Assembly (NCBI RefSeq): GCF_003287405.1
Contig: NZ_PRLD01000006.1
Span: forward strand, 109,522 to 173,521
Origin: Faecalibacterium prausnitzii
GTDB taxonomy: Bacteria > Bacillota > Clostridia > Oscillospirales > Ruminococcaceae
Length of the DNA: 64,000 nucleotides
Direction: 5' to 3'
The notes beneath the pieces were generated by a model. That model was not told where the DNA came from, searched no databases, and saw only the letters and a list, made by a program, of their open reading frames with translations. The translations under genes and the position numbers were made by a program. This document shows positions 8,048-16,991 of this stretch, in pieces; within the stretch, counting starts at the first letter, position 1, and the number at the start of each line of letters is the position of its first letter.

Positions 8048-9838
8048 TTATTCCCCATCCTCTGCGGGCAGCTGGTTCCACAGGCGGTAGTAGATGCCCT
8101 GCTTTTCCAGCAGCTGGGCGTGGGTGCCCTGTTCCACGATGCCCTCCTCGCCCAGCACAAGGATGCGGTCGTAGTCCTTGATGGTGGTCAGGCGGTGGGC
8201 GATGGTCAGGGTGGTGCGGCCGTGCGCCAGCTTTTCAAGGCTCTGTCCCACAAGGATCTCGCTCTCGTTGTCCAGTGCGCTGGTGGCTTCGTCCAGAATC
8301 AGGATGGGCGGGTTCTTCAAAAACACCCGGGCAATGGCGATGCGCTGCTTCTGTCCGCCGGACAGCTTGACGCCGCGCTCGCCCACATAGGTGTCGTAGC
8401 CGTCCTTCAGCGCAAGGATGAACTTTTCCGCGCCCGCCAGACGGGCGGCGGCTTCGATCTCCTGCCGGGTGGCACCGGGCTTGCCGTAGGCGATGTTCTG
8501 CGCCACCGTGCCGCTGAACAGGTACACGTCCTGCTGCACGATGCCGATATCCTGCCGCAGGCTCTTTAAGGTGACCCGGCGGATATCCTGTCCGTCAATG
8601 AGGATGCGGCCGCTGGTCACCTCGTAAAAGCGGGGGATCAGGTTGCACAGGGTAGTCTTGCCGCCGCCGGAGGCACCCACCAGCGCCAGACGCTCCCCGG
8701 CGCGGATGTCCAGACTGACGTCGTGCAGCACCTTGTTGTGGTCGTCCGGGTACTCAAAGCACACCTTCTCGAACCGGATCTCTCCGGGACCGGGCTGCAA
8801 TGGCACTGCGTCCGGGGCGTCCTTGATAGCCACCGGGGTGTCCATGATCTCGGCAAAGCGCTCGATGCCGGTCATGCCGCGCTGGAACTGCTCGGCAAAC
8901 TCCACGATGCGCCGGATGGTGGCGATGAGGGTGGTGACGTAGAGCATATACGCCACCAGATCACCGGCGGTGATCTTACCGTACACCAGCGACAGGCCGC
9001 CTGCCAGAATGACCACCAGATACATCAGGCCGTCAAACAGGCGGGTGGAGGTGTTGAAGGCGCCCATGGCGTAGTAGCCAAGGGTCTTGATCTGTTCAAA
9101 GGCGCGGTTGCCCTTGGCGAACTTTTCCCGCTCCTCGTCCTCGGCGGCAAAGGCCTTGACCACGCCCTGTCCCAGCAGACTGTCCTCGATGGTAGAGTTC
9201 AGCTCGCCGATCTGGACACGCTGCTGGCGGAACCGCGCTCGCAGACGGCCATTCAGGTACACCGATACCACGCCCATCAGCGGCACACAGGCAAACACCG
9301 CCAAGGTCAGCGGGATGCTGGCGCGGCACAAAATGACAAAGGACGCCACGATCTTGATGCCCGCGATGAAAAACTCCTCCGGGCAGTGGTGGGCGAACTC
9401 GGTCACGTCAAACAAATCGTTGGTGATGCGCCCCATGATGGTGCCCACCTTGGTGTTGTTGTAGTAGGTGTGATCCAGCTGCAGCAGATGGTCAAAGGCA
9501 TCCCGGCGCATATCCGTTTCGATATGCACACCCATGATATGACCGATGCTGGACATATAGTAGCTGGCTGCGCCGTCGATGATGCGCAGCACAAAGTAGA
9601 GCGCCGCCAGTTTCAGCACGATGCCCGCCGTCAGGGTGATGCCCACTCCCATGGCAGAGTTGGTGATGATGCTCATGATCTTGGGCAGCACGATATCACA
9701 CAGGGTCGTCAGCGCTGCGCAGAACAGATCAAGGCACAGCACCATCTTATAGTTTGCCAGATACGGCAGAAAACGCCGGATCAGTGCACCGCTGCTTGCG
9801 TGGTGCGCCCCGGGGTCGTTGGTTTTGGTTTTCGGCAT
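8048..9838 (-). CDS. ABC exporter, fused permease and ATPase (MsbA-like)
   Basis: From the ATG at 9838 (GGAGGAACC upstream) the product is 596 residues. An N-terminal six-helix exporter domain (about 30-330) is followed by a complete ATPase: Walker A GASGGGKTT at 388-396, signature LSGGQ at 492-496, Walker B ILILDE ending at 517, and the switch His at 548. It should work as a homodimer, or with an unlinked half, exporting lipids, peptides or drugs. An upstream in-frame extension exists but runs into a repeat element and has no ribosome site. A family A repeat separates it from the PLP-protein gene upstream. Confidence 0.92.
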   Translation of the reverse strand: MPKTKTNDPGAHHASSGALIRRFLPYLANYKMVLCLDLFCAALTTLCDIVLPKIMSIITNSAMGVGITLTAGIVLKLAALYFVLRIIDGAASYYMSSIGHIMGVHIETDMRRDAFDHLLQLDHTYYNNTKVGTIMGRITNDLFDVTEFAHHCPEEFFIAGIKIVASFVILCRASIPLTLAVFACVPLMGVVSVYLNGRLRARFRQQRVQIGELNSTIEDSLLGQGVVKAFAAEDEEREKFAKGNRAFEQIKTLGYYAMGAFNTSTRLFDGLMYLVVILAGGLSLVYGKITAGDLVAYMLYVTTLIATIRRIVEFAEQFQRGMTGIERFAEIMDTPVAIKDAPDAVPLQPGPGEIRFEKVCFEYPDDHNKVLHDVSLDIRAGERLALVGASGGGKTTLCNLIPRFYEVTSGRILIDGQDIRRVTLKSLRQDIGIVQQDVYLFSGTVAQNIAYGKPGATRQEIEAAARLAGAEKFILALKDGYDTYVGERGVKLSGGQKQRIAIARVFLKNPPILILDEATSALDNESEILVGQSLEKLAHGRTTLTIAHRLTTIKDYDRILVLGEEGIVEQGTHAQLLEKQGIYYRLWNQLPAEDGE

Positions 9839-9901
9839 GGTTCCTCCGTTTTTGTTGATTTCCATCAGGCTTTTCCGATTCAGGGTGTTGCAGATATTTT
9901 T

Positions 9902-10050
9902 CAGCGGGCTCGCCCTCTCCGTCACGGCTTCGCCGTGCCACCTCTCCCAAAGGGAGAGGCCTTGGCAAAGAGATGAAGTTTGCGTGGACTGCCAAGGGCT
10001 CCCACTTTGGGGGAGCTGGCGCGAGAGCGCCTGAGAGGGCGAGGACGCTG
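9902..10050. repeat. MITE-like repeat, family A copy 1
   Basis: The element is bounded by CAGCGGGCTCGCCCTCTC and GAGAGGGCGAGGACGCTG, which are inverted copies of each other. Inside are the hairpin-forming GTCACGGCTTCGCCGTG, CTCTCCCAAAGGGAGAG and GGCGCGAGAGCGCC units typical of the family. GTTGCAGATATTTT just upstream looks like half of the family C hairpin. Confidence 0.8.
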
Positions 10051-10081
10051 CCCTGAAACCGTTTTTATTTCCGCGTTTCTC

Positions 10082-10801
10082 TTATTTTTTACTGTAATCC
10101 CGCTCACCGTAGATGGCGGTACCGATGCGCACAAGGGTAGCGCCCTCGCGGATGGCGTTTTCAAAATCGCCGCTCATGCCCATGGAAAGGGTCTGCATCT
10201 CCACGTTGCGGTAGCCCCGCTCCCCTGCCCGGACGAACAGCTGATACACCTGTGCCAGATACCGGCGGTTCTGGGCGTCGTCATCGTTCACGGGCGGAAT
10301 CGCCATCAGACCCTTGACCCGGATATGCTCCTGTGCGGCGGCGGTGTCCAGCAGCGGCCAGAGCAGCTCCGGCGCAGCACCGGTTTTGCTCTCCTCCCCG
10401 CCGATGTTCACTTCCAGCAGGATATCCTGCACGATACCGGTCTTGGCGGCTTCCTTCTCAATGGCCAGCAGCAGATGCTCACTGTCCACGCTTTGGATCA
10501 GGCTTGCCCGCCCCAGCACCTTTTTGATCTTATTGGTCTGCAAGTGGCCGATAAAATGGCTGGGCTTACCGCAGTAGGCTCCGGCATCGTAATTTGCGCA
10601 CAGCTCCTGCACATGGTTTTCGCCAAATAAGTCAATAGGCAGGGCGGCACTGGCTGCTATGGTCTGCGCCGTGCGGGTCTTGCAGGCGGCGCACAGCTGC
10701 ACCGCTGCCGGATCGCGTCCGGCTTCCCGGGCGGCTGCGGCCATCTTTTCCCGGATCTCGGCCACGGCCTGCCGCATCTCTTCCAAATTCTTTTCTGCCA
10801 T
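10082..10801 (-). CDS. Pyridoxal phosphate homeostasis protein (YggS/PLPBP family)
   Basis: The 239-residue protein has the single-domain alanine-racemase-like barrel of the family. The PLP-binding Lys is at 41 in AACKTR. Further on are FIGHLQTNKIK, SVDSEHLL, LLEVNIGGEESK and a C-terminal SMGMSGDFENAI-EGATLVRIGTAIYG, all diagnostic. The family buffers and delivers PLP rather than catalysing a known reaction. The ATG at 10801 lies just beyond the stop of the UPF0340 gene, with GAGGAGG upstream, so the two are cotranscribed. In many Firmicutes this gene sits with cell division genes, which is not the case here. Confidence 0.92.
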   Translation of the reverse strand: MAEKNLEEMRQAVAEIREKMAAAAREAGRDPAAVQLCAACKTRTAQTIAASAALPIDLFGENHVQELCANYDAGAYCGKPSHFIGHLQTNKIKKVLGRASLIQSVDSEHLLLAIEKEAAKTGIVQDILLEVNIGGEESKTGAAPELLWPLLDTAAAQEHIRVKGLMAIPPVNDDDAQNRRYLAQVYQLFVRAGERGYRNVEMQTLSMGMSGDFENAIREGATLVRIGTAIYGERDYSKK

Positions 10802-10806
10802 CTGAC

Positions 10807-11367
10807 TCAGTCCTCCTCGGTATAGCGGGCGCGTTCGCCGCCGATCAGCTTCGGACGGGTGTAGGCACACAGAATGTTTGCTTCGCCGATCTTATGAAGG
10901 CTCAGCCGCACCGGCACTGCCACCCGCTTCAAATGCATTCCGATCAGGGTGCCGCCGATATCCATGCCCGCGTTGGCGCGGATCTCTTCCACCGCCACCG
11001 GGTCTTTGAAGTTCTTCCAGCAGGTGGTCGCCCAGCTGCCGCCCGCATGGGGACGGGGCACAACGCACACTTCCTCCCAGCCGTACTTCTCTGCGGCTTC
11101 CCGCTCAAGGATGATGGCGCGGTTCAGGTGCTCACAGCACTGGGCTGCCAGCCAGACGCCTTTTTCCGCCAGCACCGGCGCAGCGCCCGCGTACAGCGCC
11201 CGGGCAGCTTCCAAGCTGGAATCCTTGCCGATGTGACCGCCCACCATCTCACTGGAAGAGCAGCCCACCACGAGCACATCTCCCTTTTTCAGCTTTGCCG
11301 CGGCCACCAGCTCGGTCATTGCCTGCCGCGCCTCGGTCTCGATCTGTTTTGCAAATGCTTCGGTCAT
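10807..11367 (-). CDS. UPF0340 (TIGR01440/YwlG) family protein
   Basis: The 186-residue protein matches the conserved UPF0340 family: KKGDVLVVGCSSSEM near residue 27, HIGKDSS, an AAQCCEHLNRA segment and a C-terminal AYTRPKLIGGERARY. The function is unknown. Relatives are annotated as thiamin- or rhamnose-related only by distant similarity, which I would not rely on. It lies between the beta-propeller gene and the PLP-protein gene, 15 bases after the former, so it belongs to the same transcript. Confidence 0.88.
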   Translation of the reverse strand: MTEAFAKQIETEARQAMTELVAAAKLKKGDVLVVGCSSSEMVGGHIGKDSSLEAARALYAGAAPVLAEKGVWLAAQCCEHLNRAIILEREAAEKYGWEEVCVVPRPHAGGSWATTCWKNFKDPVAVEEIRANAGMDIGGTLIGMHLKRVAVPVRLSLHKIGEANILCAYTRPKLIGGERARYTEED

Positions 11368-11382
11368 ACAAAAACACCTCGC

Positions 11383-12696
11383 TTATCGGTTTGCAGCCAG
11401 CAGGCTGTCTGCCCCTGCTGCACCGAAATATACTTTACTTTCCATCGGACACACCGCCGCGCAGCTGTCCTGTGCAAGGCCGGTAAAGGTCTGTTCCCAA
11501 GCCCCGGTGGCAAGGCTCACTGCTTCGGCGCAGGGGGCGTCTGCCGTGCATCGGAACAGCCGCTCCTGCGTATTCTGCCCCGCCCGCAGGGCGATGCCCC
11601 GCAGCAGGGTGCTGTCCGCGTTCTTTTCCAGCCAGCTGCTGCGCGCCCAGCGGTAGCTGATGTACAGCGTGCCGTCCGTGTCTGCCGCCAGCGCACCGGG
11701 ATAGCCCGGCAGACCGGCAAAGGCGGCAGTGCAGCCCCGTCCCCCGGCGGTCAGCTCCCGGGCGGCGGCGTCCACCGCCCAGATGCAGCGGCTGCCAAGG
11801 TCGGAGACATACAGGGTGCTGCCGTCCGGGCTGAGCGCCAGACCCGCAGCGCCTGCTACCCCGCCCAGCACCTTTTCCACCGTGCGGGCGGCGGGGTCGT
11901 ACACATACACGCAGCCGGTGGCGGTGTGCGCCAGCAGTTCAGTGCGCAGGGCGCTTTCCAGCCCGTTCTCCGCGCCTGCCGCCGCAACCACCGCAAAGTA
12001 CACCTTGCCCGCCGGGCTTACCTCCACGGCAGATACCGCCCCCAGCGGCGCACCGTCCAGCTGGGTGACCACCTGCTCCACCGCTGCGCCCCAGCTGTCG
12101 TGCTTGACGCGGCACAAGGTGCCCCCGGCGGTGGTCAGCTGGGTCAGCCACACATCCCCGGCGGCGTCAAAGGCAAAGCCGGTCAGCTCGCCCTCCACGC
12201 TCAGGATGGCGGCAGCGTGCCCGCCATCGGTGCGCACAAGGTCGGCGGTGCGCTTTTTCAGGGCGGCACCGTTCCACGCAGCGGCATACAAAAGGCCGTC
12301 CTTTGCGCGGATGCAGTCCACGCCCTGATACTCCCCCAGCTCCAGCCGGGTCTTGCGGTCGGTGGAAACTGCCGTCTGCATTGCGCCCGTCTCCTGCCGG
12401 AGGTCGGGTGCTTTATAGGTCTGCGGCGGGGTGTCGATGGGACGGAAGCCCAGCGCATACACCAGCACCAGCAAAATGCCCACCCCGAACACCGTGCTGG
12501 CGGTGCGGAACCGCTTGAGCATGGCATCCCGTTCTGCGGCCATCTGGGCGGCATACTCGGCCCGGCGGCGCGCCGCCATGGCGTTGGCGCGGTTGGCACG
12601 CCGCATCCACCGGTCCACGAACAACGCCACCCGCGGCCCTACCGTGAGGGACGCAATGGCCAGTATGAGCAAAAATTCGATCAGTCCGATTCGCAT
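11383..12696 (-). CDS. Membrane-anchored SMP-30/strictosidine-synthase-like beta-propeller
   Basis: The 437-residue protein begins with a hydrophobic helix that resembles the TatA/TatB N-terminus (EFLLILAIASLTVGP, residues 7-21). A basic amphipathic stretch follows, then a second membrane helix (about 68-85) and a large domain of repeated blades. The blade GLALSPDGSTLYVSDLG and the late stretch RWARSSWLEKN are typical of SMP-30/strictosidine-synthase-like propellers. Enzyme activity cannot be assigned because metal ligands are not clear to me. A separate promoter precedes it and it leads the run to UPF0340 and the PLP protein. Confidence 0.6.
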   Translation of the reverse strand: MRIGLIEFLLILAIASLTVGPRVALFVDRWMRRANRANAMAARRRAEYAAQMAAERDAMLKRFRTASTVFGVGILLVLVYALGFRPIDTPPQTYKAPDLRQETGAMQTAVSTDRKTRLELGEYQGVDCIRAKDGLLYAAAWNGAALKKRTADLVRTDGGHAAAILSVEGELTGFAFDAAGDVWLTQLTTAGGTLCRVKHDSWGAAVEQVVTQLDGAPLGAVSAVEVSPAGKVYFAVVAAAGAENGLESALRTELLAHTATGCVYVYDPAARTVEKVLGGVAGAAGLALSPDGSTLYVSDLGSRCIWAVDAAARELTAGGRGCTAAFAGLPGYPGALAADTDGTLYISYRWARSSWLEKNADSTLLRGIALRAGQNTQERLFRCTADAPCAEAVSLATGAWEQTFTGLAQDSCAAVCPMESKVYFGAAGADSLLAANR

Positions 12697-12754
12697 AAGC
12701 GCTTATCCTTATCTCTGAAAAACCTGCGGACAGCGCACTGTCCTTTATCGCTAA

Positions 12755-12783
12755 AGTATAGCATTCCTGCGCAAAAAGGGCAA
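12755..12783 (-). promoter_or_regulatory. Sigma-A promoter of the beta-propeller operon
   Basis: TTGCCC (12778-12783) and TATACT (12755-12760) with a 17-base spacer on the minus strand. Confidence 0.65.
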
Positions 12784-12809
12784 GCGGGGTGTGCCTATCA
12801 AACAATAAA

Positions 12810-12868
12810 GCATCTGCAACATTCGCTTCTGAGTTTTCAGAGAAACAGCGAATTTTTATTGCAGATGC
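12810..12868. repeat. Long hairpin repeat, family C copy 1
   Basis: GCATCTGCAA at one end pairs with TTGCAGATGC at the other, with inner arms ATTCGCT/AGCGAAT and CTGAGTTTTCAG. A second copy lies at 16924-16982. Both stand immediately before a family A element, so the two may move or act as one module. Confidence 0.75.
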
Positions 12869-12879
12869 TCATATTTTTT

Positions 12880-13083
12880 AGCGTGCTCGCCCTCTCAGTC
12901 TCGCTTTGCTCGGCAGCTCTCCCAAAGGGAGAGCCTTTGGCAGTCCATGCAAACTTCATCTTTTTGCCAAGGCCTCTCCCTTTGAGGAAAGACTTCCCCC
13001 GGCCGGGGGAAGATGTCGCGCAGCGACAAAAGGGGGAGTGTGGCAGTGAGCGAAGCGAACTGACGGAGAGGGCGAGGACGCCG
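12880..13083. repeat. MITE-like repeat, family A copy 2
   Basis: It is bounded by AGCGTGCTCGCCCTCTCAG and GAGAGGGCGAGGACGCC. Inside are the CCCCCGGCCGGGGGAAG and GGCAGTGAGCGAAGCGAACTG hairpin units. It follows the stop of the glycosyltransferase fusion gene. Confidence 0.8.
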
Positions 13084-13108
13084 CCCTAGTGCAGCAGACT
13101 TTTATGCG

Positions 13109-14398
13109 CTATCTTGTCTCGATCGGGCGGATGGTCTGCTCCCCGCTGCGGGTCACGAGGGAGCCGGCGGGCACTGCGCCACGGATGATGCAGCCCGCGC
13201 CGATGACGCAGTTGTCCCCGATATCCGCACCCTTGAGCAGCACCACGTCCGAAGCGATCCAGCAGCTGCGCCCCACGGTGATGCAGCCCGCAGCGCATTC
13301 CCGGCTGACCCCTTCCTCCCGGCTGAAGCGGTGGTTGTTATCAAAGATCTTCACCCCGGGGCCAAAAAGGGTGTTCTCGCCGATGGTTATCTTTCCAAGA
13401 CAGCTGATGACCGCGCCGTCGTTGAAGTAGACCCCGCTGCCGATGTTCAGCCGGCTAGAATAGCCGGTGGTGATGGACACTCTGCCATCGCTCTCCACCC
13501 GGTCGCCCAGCGTCACCCGGGAGCCGCTGTTCAGCCGCAGCCGGAGTTCCCTGTCCAGCAGGATGCAGCGGCCAAATTGCAGCCCGCGGCAGCCGAACCA
13601 TTTTTTCCATTGCAGGCGGCAGCGGTTATGCAGGCTGCGCCGTTTTTCCCGCAGCCAGCGGGGCGAACACTGCCGCAGCCACATACACCAGCGCCCGACT
13701 TTGGTGCACTTGAAGCGCTTGCGCCAGCGGTTTGCCTTATCGCCGCTTTGCCAGCTGCCCTGATAGTAGTGGATGCCGAAGGTGCGCGGTGTCCGGTGCA
13801 TCCGCTCGGTCACATAATCAAAGGGCGAAAAGCAGTCGGTGGGCAGCACCAGAAAGCCGTCCAGCTCCTGTTGCTCGTTTTTCTGCTGCAAACCGGCCTT
13901 GGTAAACAGCGGGGTATCCCGCTGGGTGCAGGTGCGCAGATCCGGCTCGCCGGTTTCCTGAATAAAGGCGGCATTCCGGTAAGCCGCCAGCATTTTGCCG
14001 ATCATCCCGCAGCCCGGCTCTGCGCCCACGCCGGAACCGGTGTTCACCAGCAGCGTGCGGCCGTAGGGTGTTGGCATACTGTGCTCCATGCCGATAAAGC
14101 CCTTGTGCTCCAGCAGCTCATCCAGCGGGCGCACCAGCTCCACATCCGTGTCCAGATAGATGCCGCCGTACTCGTACAGCACTACCAGCCGCGCATAGTC
14201 CGATACAAAGGCATATTTCTTTGCCGCATACGCCTGCTGTGCGTAGCGGTTTGTGCTGATATCAAAGTTCTGCTCGTTCCACGCCATGATCTTGTAATCC
14301 GGGCAGTATTTCTTCCAGCTTTCCATACATTTGCGGCTCTCCGGGCTGATGGGCCCGCCGCCAAACCAGCAGTAGTGGATGATCTTGGGGATGCTCAT
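13109..14398 (-). CDS. Glycosyltransferase fused to a hexapeptide acyltransferase
   Basis: The 429-residue protein joins two enzymes. Residues 1 to about 230 are a GT32/capsule-type sugar transferase: IPKIIHYCWFGG at the start and the metal-binding DxD in YLDTD at 83-85. A very basic linker (about 235-280) follows. From about 285 on, a left-handed beta-helix acyltransferase shows repeated hexapeptides such as IGENTLFGPGVKI, then DNNH and ITVGRSCWIASDVVLLKGADIG. It probably adds a sugar and then an acetyl group in surface polysaccharide synthesis. The ATG at 14398 has AGGAG eight bases upstream; a GTG two codons earlier is less well placed. Confidence 0.9.
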   Translation of the reverse strand: MSIPKIIHYCWFGGGPISPESRKCMESWKKYCPDYKIMAWNEQNFDISTNRYAQQAYAAKKYAFVSDYARLVVLYEYGGIYLDTDVELVRPLDELLEHKGFIGMEHSMPTPYGRTLLVNTGSGVGAEPGCGMIGKMLAAYRNAAFIQETGEPDLRTCTQRDTPLFTKAGLQQKNEQQELDGFLVLPTDCFSPFDYVTERMHRTPRTFGIHYYQGSWQSGDKANRWRKRFKCTKVGRWCMWLRQCSPRWLREKRRSLHNRCRLQWKKWFGCRGLQFGRCILLDRELRLRLNSGSRVTLGDRVESDGRVSITTGYSSRLNIGSGVYFNDGAVISCLGKITIGENTLFGPGVKIFDNNHRFSREEGVSRECAAGCITVGRSCWIASDVVLLKGADIGDNCVIGAGCIIRGAVPAGSLVTRSGEQTIRPIETR

Positions 14399-14445
14399 GA
14401 TCACTTCTCCTTTTTCATCGCAAATACCCCAGTCTTTACGACTTT

Positions 14446-14475
14446 ATTTTACAAAAACGCCCGTTTTCTTGTCAA
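14446..14475 (-). promoter_or_regulatory. Sigma-A promoter of the glycosyltransferase fusion gene
   Basis: TTGACA (14470-14475) and TAAAAT (14446-14451) with an 18-base spacer on the minus strand. Confidence 0.65.
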
Positions 14476-14658
14476 GTTCCCCAGTGCCTTTTTCTGCGCT
14501 TTCCCGCAAAAAGATTGCCGCCCCGCCGCCCTGTGTGGTATACTGGGTGCAGACGGCTTTGTTTTTCCAAACCATTCACTTAAAATTCACAGCTTTTTCC
14601 AATTCTTGCATTAAAATAGAGCTGTATACTGATATATGATAGGGAGGAGTCCTGTTTT

Positions 14659-15345
14659 ATGGCAAAGATCCTGATCGTTGACGATGAGCCCCGCATCCGG
14701 GAGCTGATCCACGAGCATCTGCAATATTCCGGGTATATCTGCGAGGAAGCCGGGGACGGCTCTGCGGCGCTGGCACAGCTGTCCGGCGGCGGGTTTGATC
14801 TGGTGATCTTAGACCTGATGATGCCCTTTATGGACGGCATGACCTGCCTGCGAGAGATGCGTGCCCGCCACATCAACACCCCGGTCATCATCCTGACCGC
14901 CCGGGGCGAGGAATACGACAAGCTGGCCGGGCTGGAAAGCGGCGCAGACGACTATGTGGTAAAGCCTTTCTCCCCCCGGGAGCTGGTGGCGCGGGTGCGC
15001 GCGGTGCTGAACCGCACCATGCCCCGCACCCCCGAGACTGCCGACACCATGACCTTTGGCGAGCTGACCATCGACACTGCCAGCCATACCGTGCGGGTAT
15101 CCGGCGAGGAAGTGGCCCTGACCCCCAAGGAGTTTGACCTGCTGGTATTTCTGGCGTCCAACAAGGGCATTGCCCTGAGCCGGGAAAAGATCCTGCAGAA
15201 GGTGTGGAACTACGACTACTTTGGCGAGGACCGCACCGTGGACACCCATGTAAAGATGCTGCGCGGCCATCTGGGCAAATGCCGCAGCTACATTGCTACG
15301 GTATGGGGCATCGGCTATAAGTTCGACCCCGATGCCGCCCGTTGA
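14659..15345 (+). CDS. OmpR/PhoB-family response regulator
   Basis: The 228-residue protein has a receiver domain with acidic residues at 8-9, the phosphoacceptor Asp at 52 (VILDLMMP) and the conserved Lys in VVKPFSP. A C-terminal winged-helix DNA-binding domain ends in VRGHLGK-like and TVWGIGYKF motifs. It is the partner of the histidine kinase starting 20 bases after its stop. The target genes are unknown. GGAGGAG precedes the ATG. A -10-like TATACT lies about 35 bases before the start. Confidence 0.95.
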   Translation: MAKILIVDDEPRIRELIHEHLQYSGYICEEAGDGSAALAQLSGGGFDLVILDLMMPFMDGMTCLREMRARHINTPVIILTARGEEYDKLAGLESGADDYVVKPFSPRELVARVRAVLNRTMPRTPETADTMTFGELTIDTASHTVRVSGEEVALTPKEFDLLVFLASNKGIALSREKILQKVWNYDYFGEDRTVDTHVKMLRGHLGKCRSYIATVWGIGYKFDPDAAR

Positions 15346-15364
15346 CTGAAGGAGCGTGCGGTCC

Positions 15365-16897
15365 ATGCGGCAAACCACCAAAGCACGGCATACCCTTGGC
15401 ATCCGCGGGCAGCTGATGTGGTTTTTGTGCTTCATCTGCCTGTTTCTGCTGGGGCTGTTCTGGCTGCTGTCCACCCAGCTGCTGGAGCCTTTGTACACCA
15501 AACACATCGAGACTCAGCTTACCAATCAAGCCGACAGCATCGTAGAGCGGCTGGACGATGCCATTGCCGAGGGCAAAGTGCTGTCCAGCTGGTCCTTCGG
15601 GCAGCTTGCGGTCAACAGCGATTTTTTTGATAAGCTCACGCTGGAACTGTACACCAAGGGCACTTTGAACAGCTTCTGCGTGGACATCTCGGACACCACC
15701 CTGCACACCATTTATAAGATCGAGAACCAGTCCTTCTGCAACCTGCACGGCACCTATCTTTCGGACTCTGCCAACAACGATAAGATCATTGCCACCGCCC
15801 TTGCCATGCGGCGCAAGTGCCGCAGCATGGGCAGCTTTGTGCAGACGCTCAACCCGCCCCGGCTCTCCGGCTCGGCGCAGCTATTGGTAGGGCGCACCAC
15901 GGCAGACGGCAGCTACACCGTGCTGGTGACCACCAGCCTTGTGCACGTTGCCGAGGCCGGAAAGGTGCTCAGCACCCTGCTGCCGCTGGCGGCGGCGCTC
16001 ATCTTCGGCTTTGCCATGTCGGCGGCGTGGCTGTTCAGCGAGTGGTTCACAAAGCCGCTGCGCCAGCTTTCCAGCGCGGCGCGGCAGATGGCGCTGGGCA
16101 ACTACGCCGTGCAGGTGGACAACCGCCGCAACGACGAGCTGGGCGACCTTGCCCGGGACTTTAACCACATGGCCGAGGAGGTGCAGCACGCGGTGCAGAT
16201 GCAGCGCGATCTGCTGGCCAACGTCTCCCACGACCTGCGCACCCCGCTGACCCTTATCAAAGGCTATGCCGAGACGGTGCGCGACCTGACCGGTGACGAC
16301 AAGGCGCACCGGGACGAGCAGATGAACATCATCGTGGACGAAGCCGACCGCCTGACCGCGCTGGTGTCCAGCGTGATGGAGCTGAGCAAGGTGACCAGCG
16401 GCACTTATAAGTGCGAGCGGGTGCACTTTGACATGGGACAGCTGTGTGATGAGGTAAGCGAGCGCTACGACGCCGTCTGCGCCCAGAACGGCTGGCAATT
16501 GCGGCTGGAACTGCCGGAGGAGGAGCTGCCGGTCTACGCCGACCCGGACATGATGCAGCGGGCGCTGCACAATCTGCTGGGCAACGCCATGCACCACATC
16601 GGCAAGGACGGCATCTTTATCCTGCGCGCCTTCCGCTGCACCGAGGGCGTGCGGGTAGAGGTAGAGGATCACGGCCCGGGCATTGCCGCCGCCGACCTGC
16701 CCTATATCTTTGACCGGTACTACCGCTCCCGCTCGGATGCAGGCAAGCAGGGCACCGGTCTGGGGCTTTCCATCACCAAGGCCATCTTCCAGCAGCACAG
16801 CTTCCGCTTCGGCGTACAAAGCACCGTAGGCAAGGGCACCACCTTCTGGTTCGTCATGAGCGATCTGCCCTATGTGGACGATTTTGAGGGTAAGTGA
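15365..16897 (+). CDS. Sensor histidine kinase (HAMP-HisKA-HATPase)
   Basis: The 510-residue membrane kinase has a helix at about 15-37, an extracytoplasmic sensor domain of roughly 150 residues, and a second helix near 200-225. A HAMP linker follows, then HisKA with the phospho-His at about 289 (NVSHDLRTPL), and a full ATPase domain with LLGNAMHH, EDHGPGI and GTGLGLS. It should phosphorylate the adjacent response regulator. The ATG at 15365 is preferred to the GTG three codons earlier, since the GGAG would sit too close to the GTG. A family C hairpin with a T-rich tail follows the stop. Confidence 0.94.
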   Translation: MRQTTKARHTLGIRGQLMWFLCFICLFLLGLFWLLSTQLLEPLYTKHIETQLTNQADSIVERLDDAIAEGKVLSSWSFGQLAVNSDFFDKLTLELYTKGTLNSFCVDISDTTLHTIYKIENQSFCNLHGTYLSDSANNDKIIATALAMRRKCRSMGSFVQTLNPPRLSGSAQLLVGRTTADGSYTVLVTTSLVHVAEAGKVLSTLLPLAAALIFGFAMSAAWLFSEWFTKPLRQLSSAARQMALGNYAVQVDNRRNDELGDLARDFNHMAEEVQHAVQMQRDLLANVSHDLRTPLTLIKGYAETVRDLTGDDKAHRDEQMNIIVDEADRLTALVSSVMELSKVTSGTYKCERVHFDMGQLCDEVSERYDAVCAQNGWQLRLELPEEELPVYADPDMMQRALHNLLGNAMHHIGKDGIFILRAFRCTEGVRVEVEDHGPGIAAADLPYIFDRYYRSRSDAGKQGTGLGLSITKAIFQQHSFRFGVQSTVGKGTTFWFVMSDLPYVDDFEGK

Positions 16898-16923
16898 ACG
16901 CTCCCTTTTACACAAAACAAAAA

Positions 16924-16982
16924 AGCATCTGCAACCAGCGCTTTCTGAATTTCAGAAAAACAGCGTTTTTGTTGCAGATGCT
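16924..16982 (+). repeat. Long hairpin repeat, family C copy 2, probable terminator
   Basis: AGCATCTGCAAC pairs with GTTGCAGATGCT, with inner arms CAGCG/CGCTG-like and TTTCTGAA/TTCAGAAA. It is followed by TTTTATTTTG, so it can end the two-component transcript. Confidence 0.8.
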
Positions 16983-16991
16983 TTTATTTTG

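Noticed and set aside
9839..9925. Longer N-terminus for the ABC exporter
   Set aside because: The extension starts inside a repeat element and has no ribosome site, while GGAGGAACC precedes the ATG at 9838.
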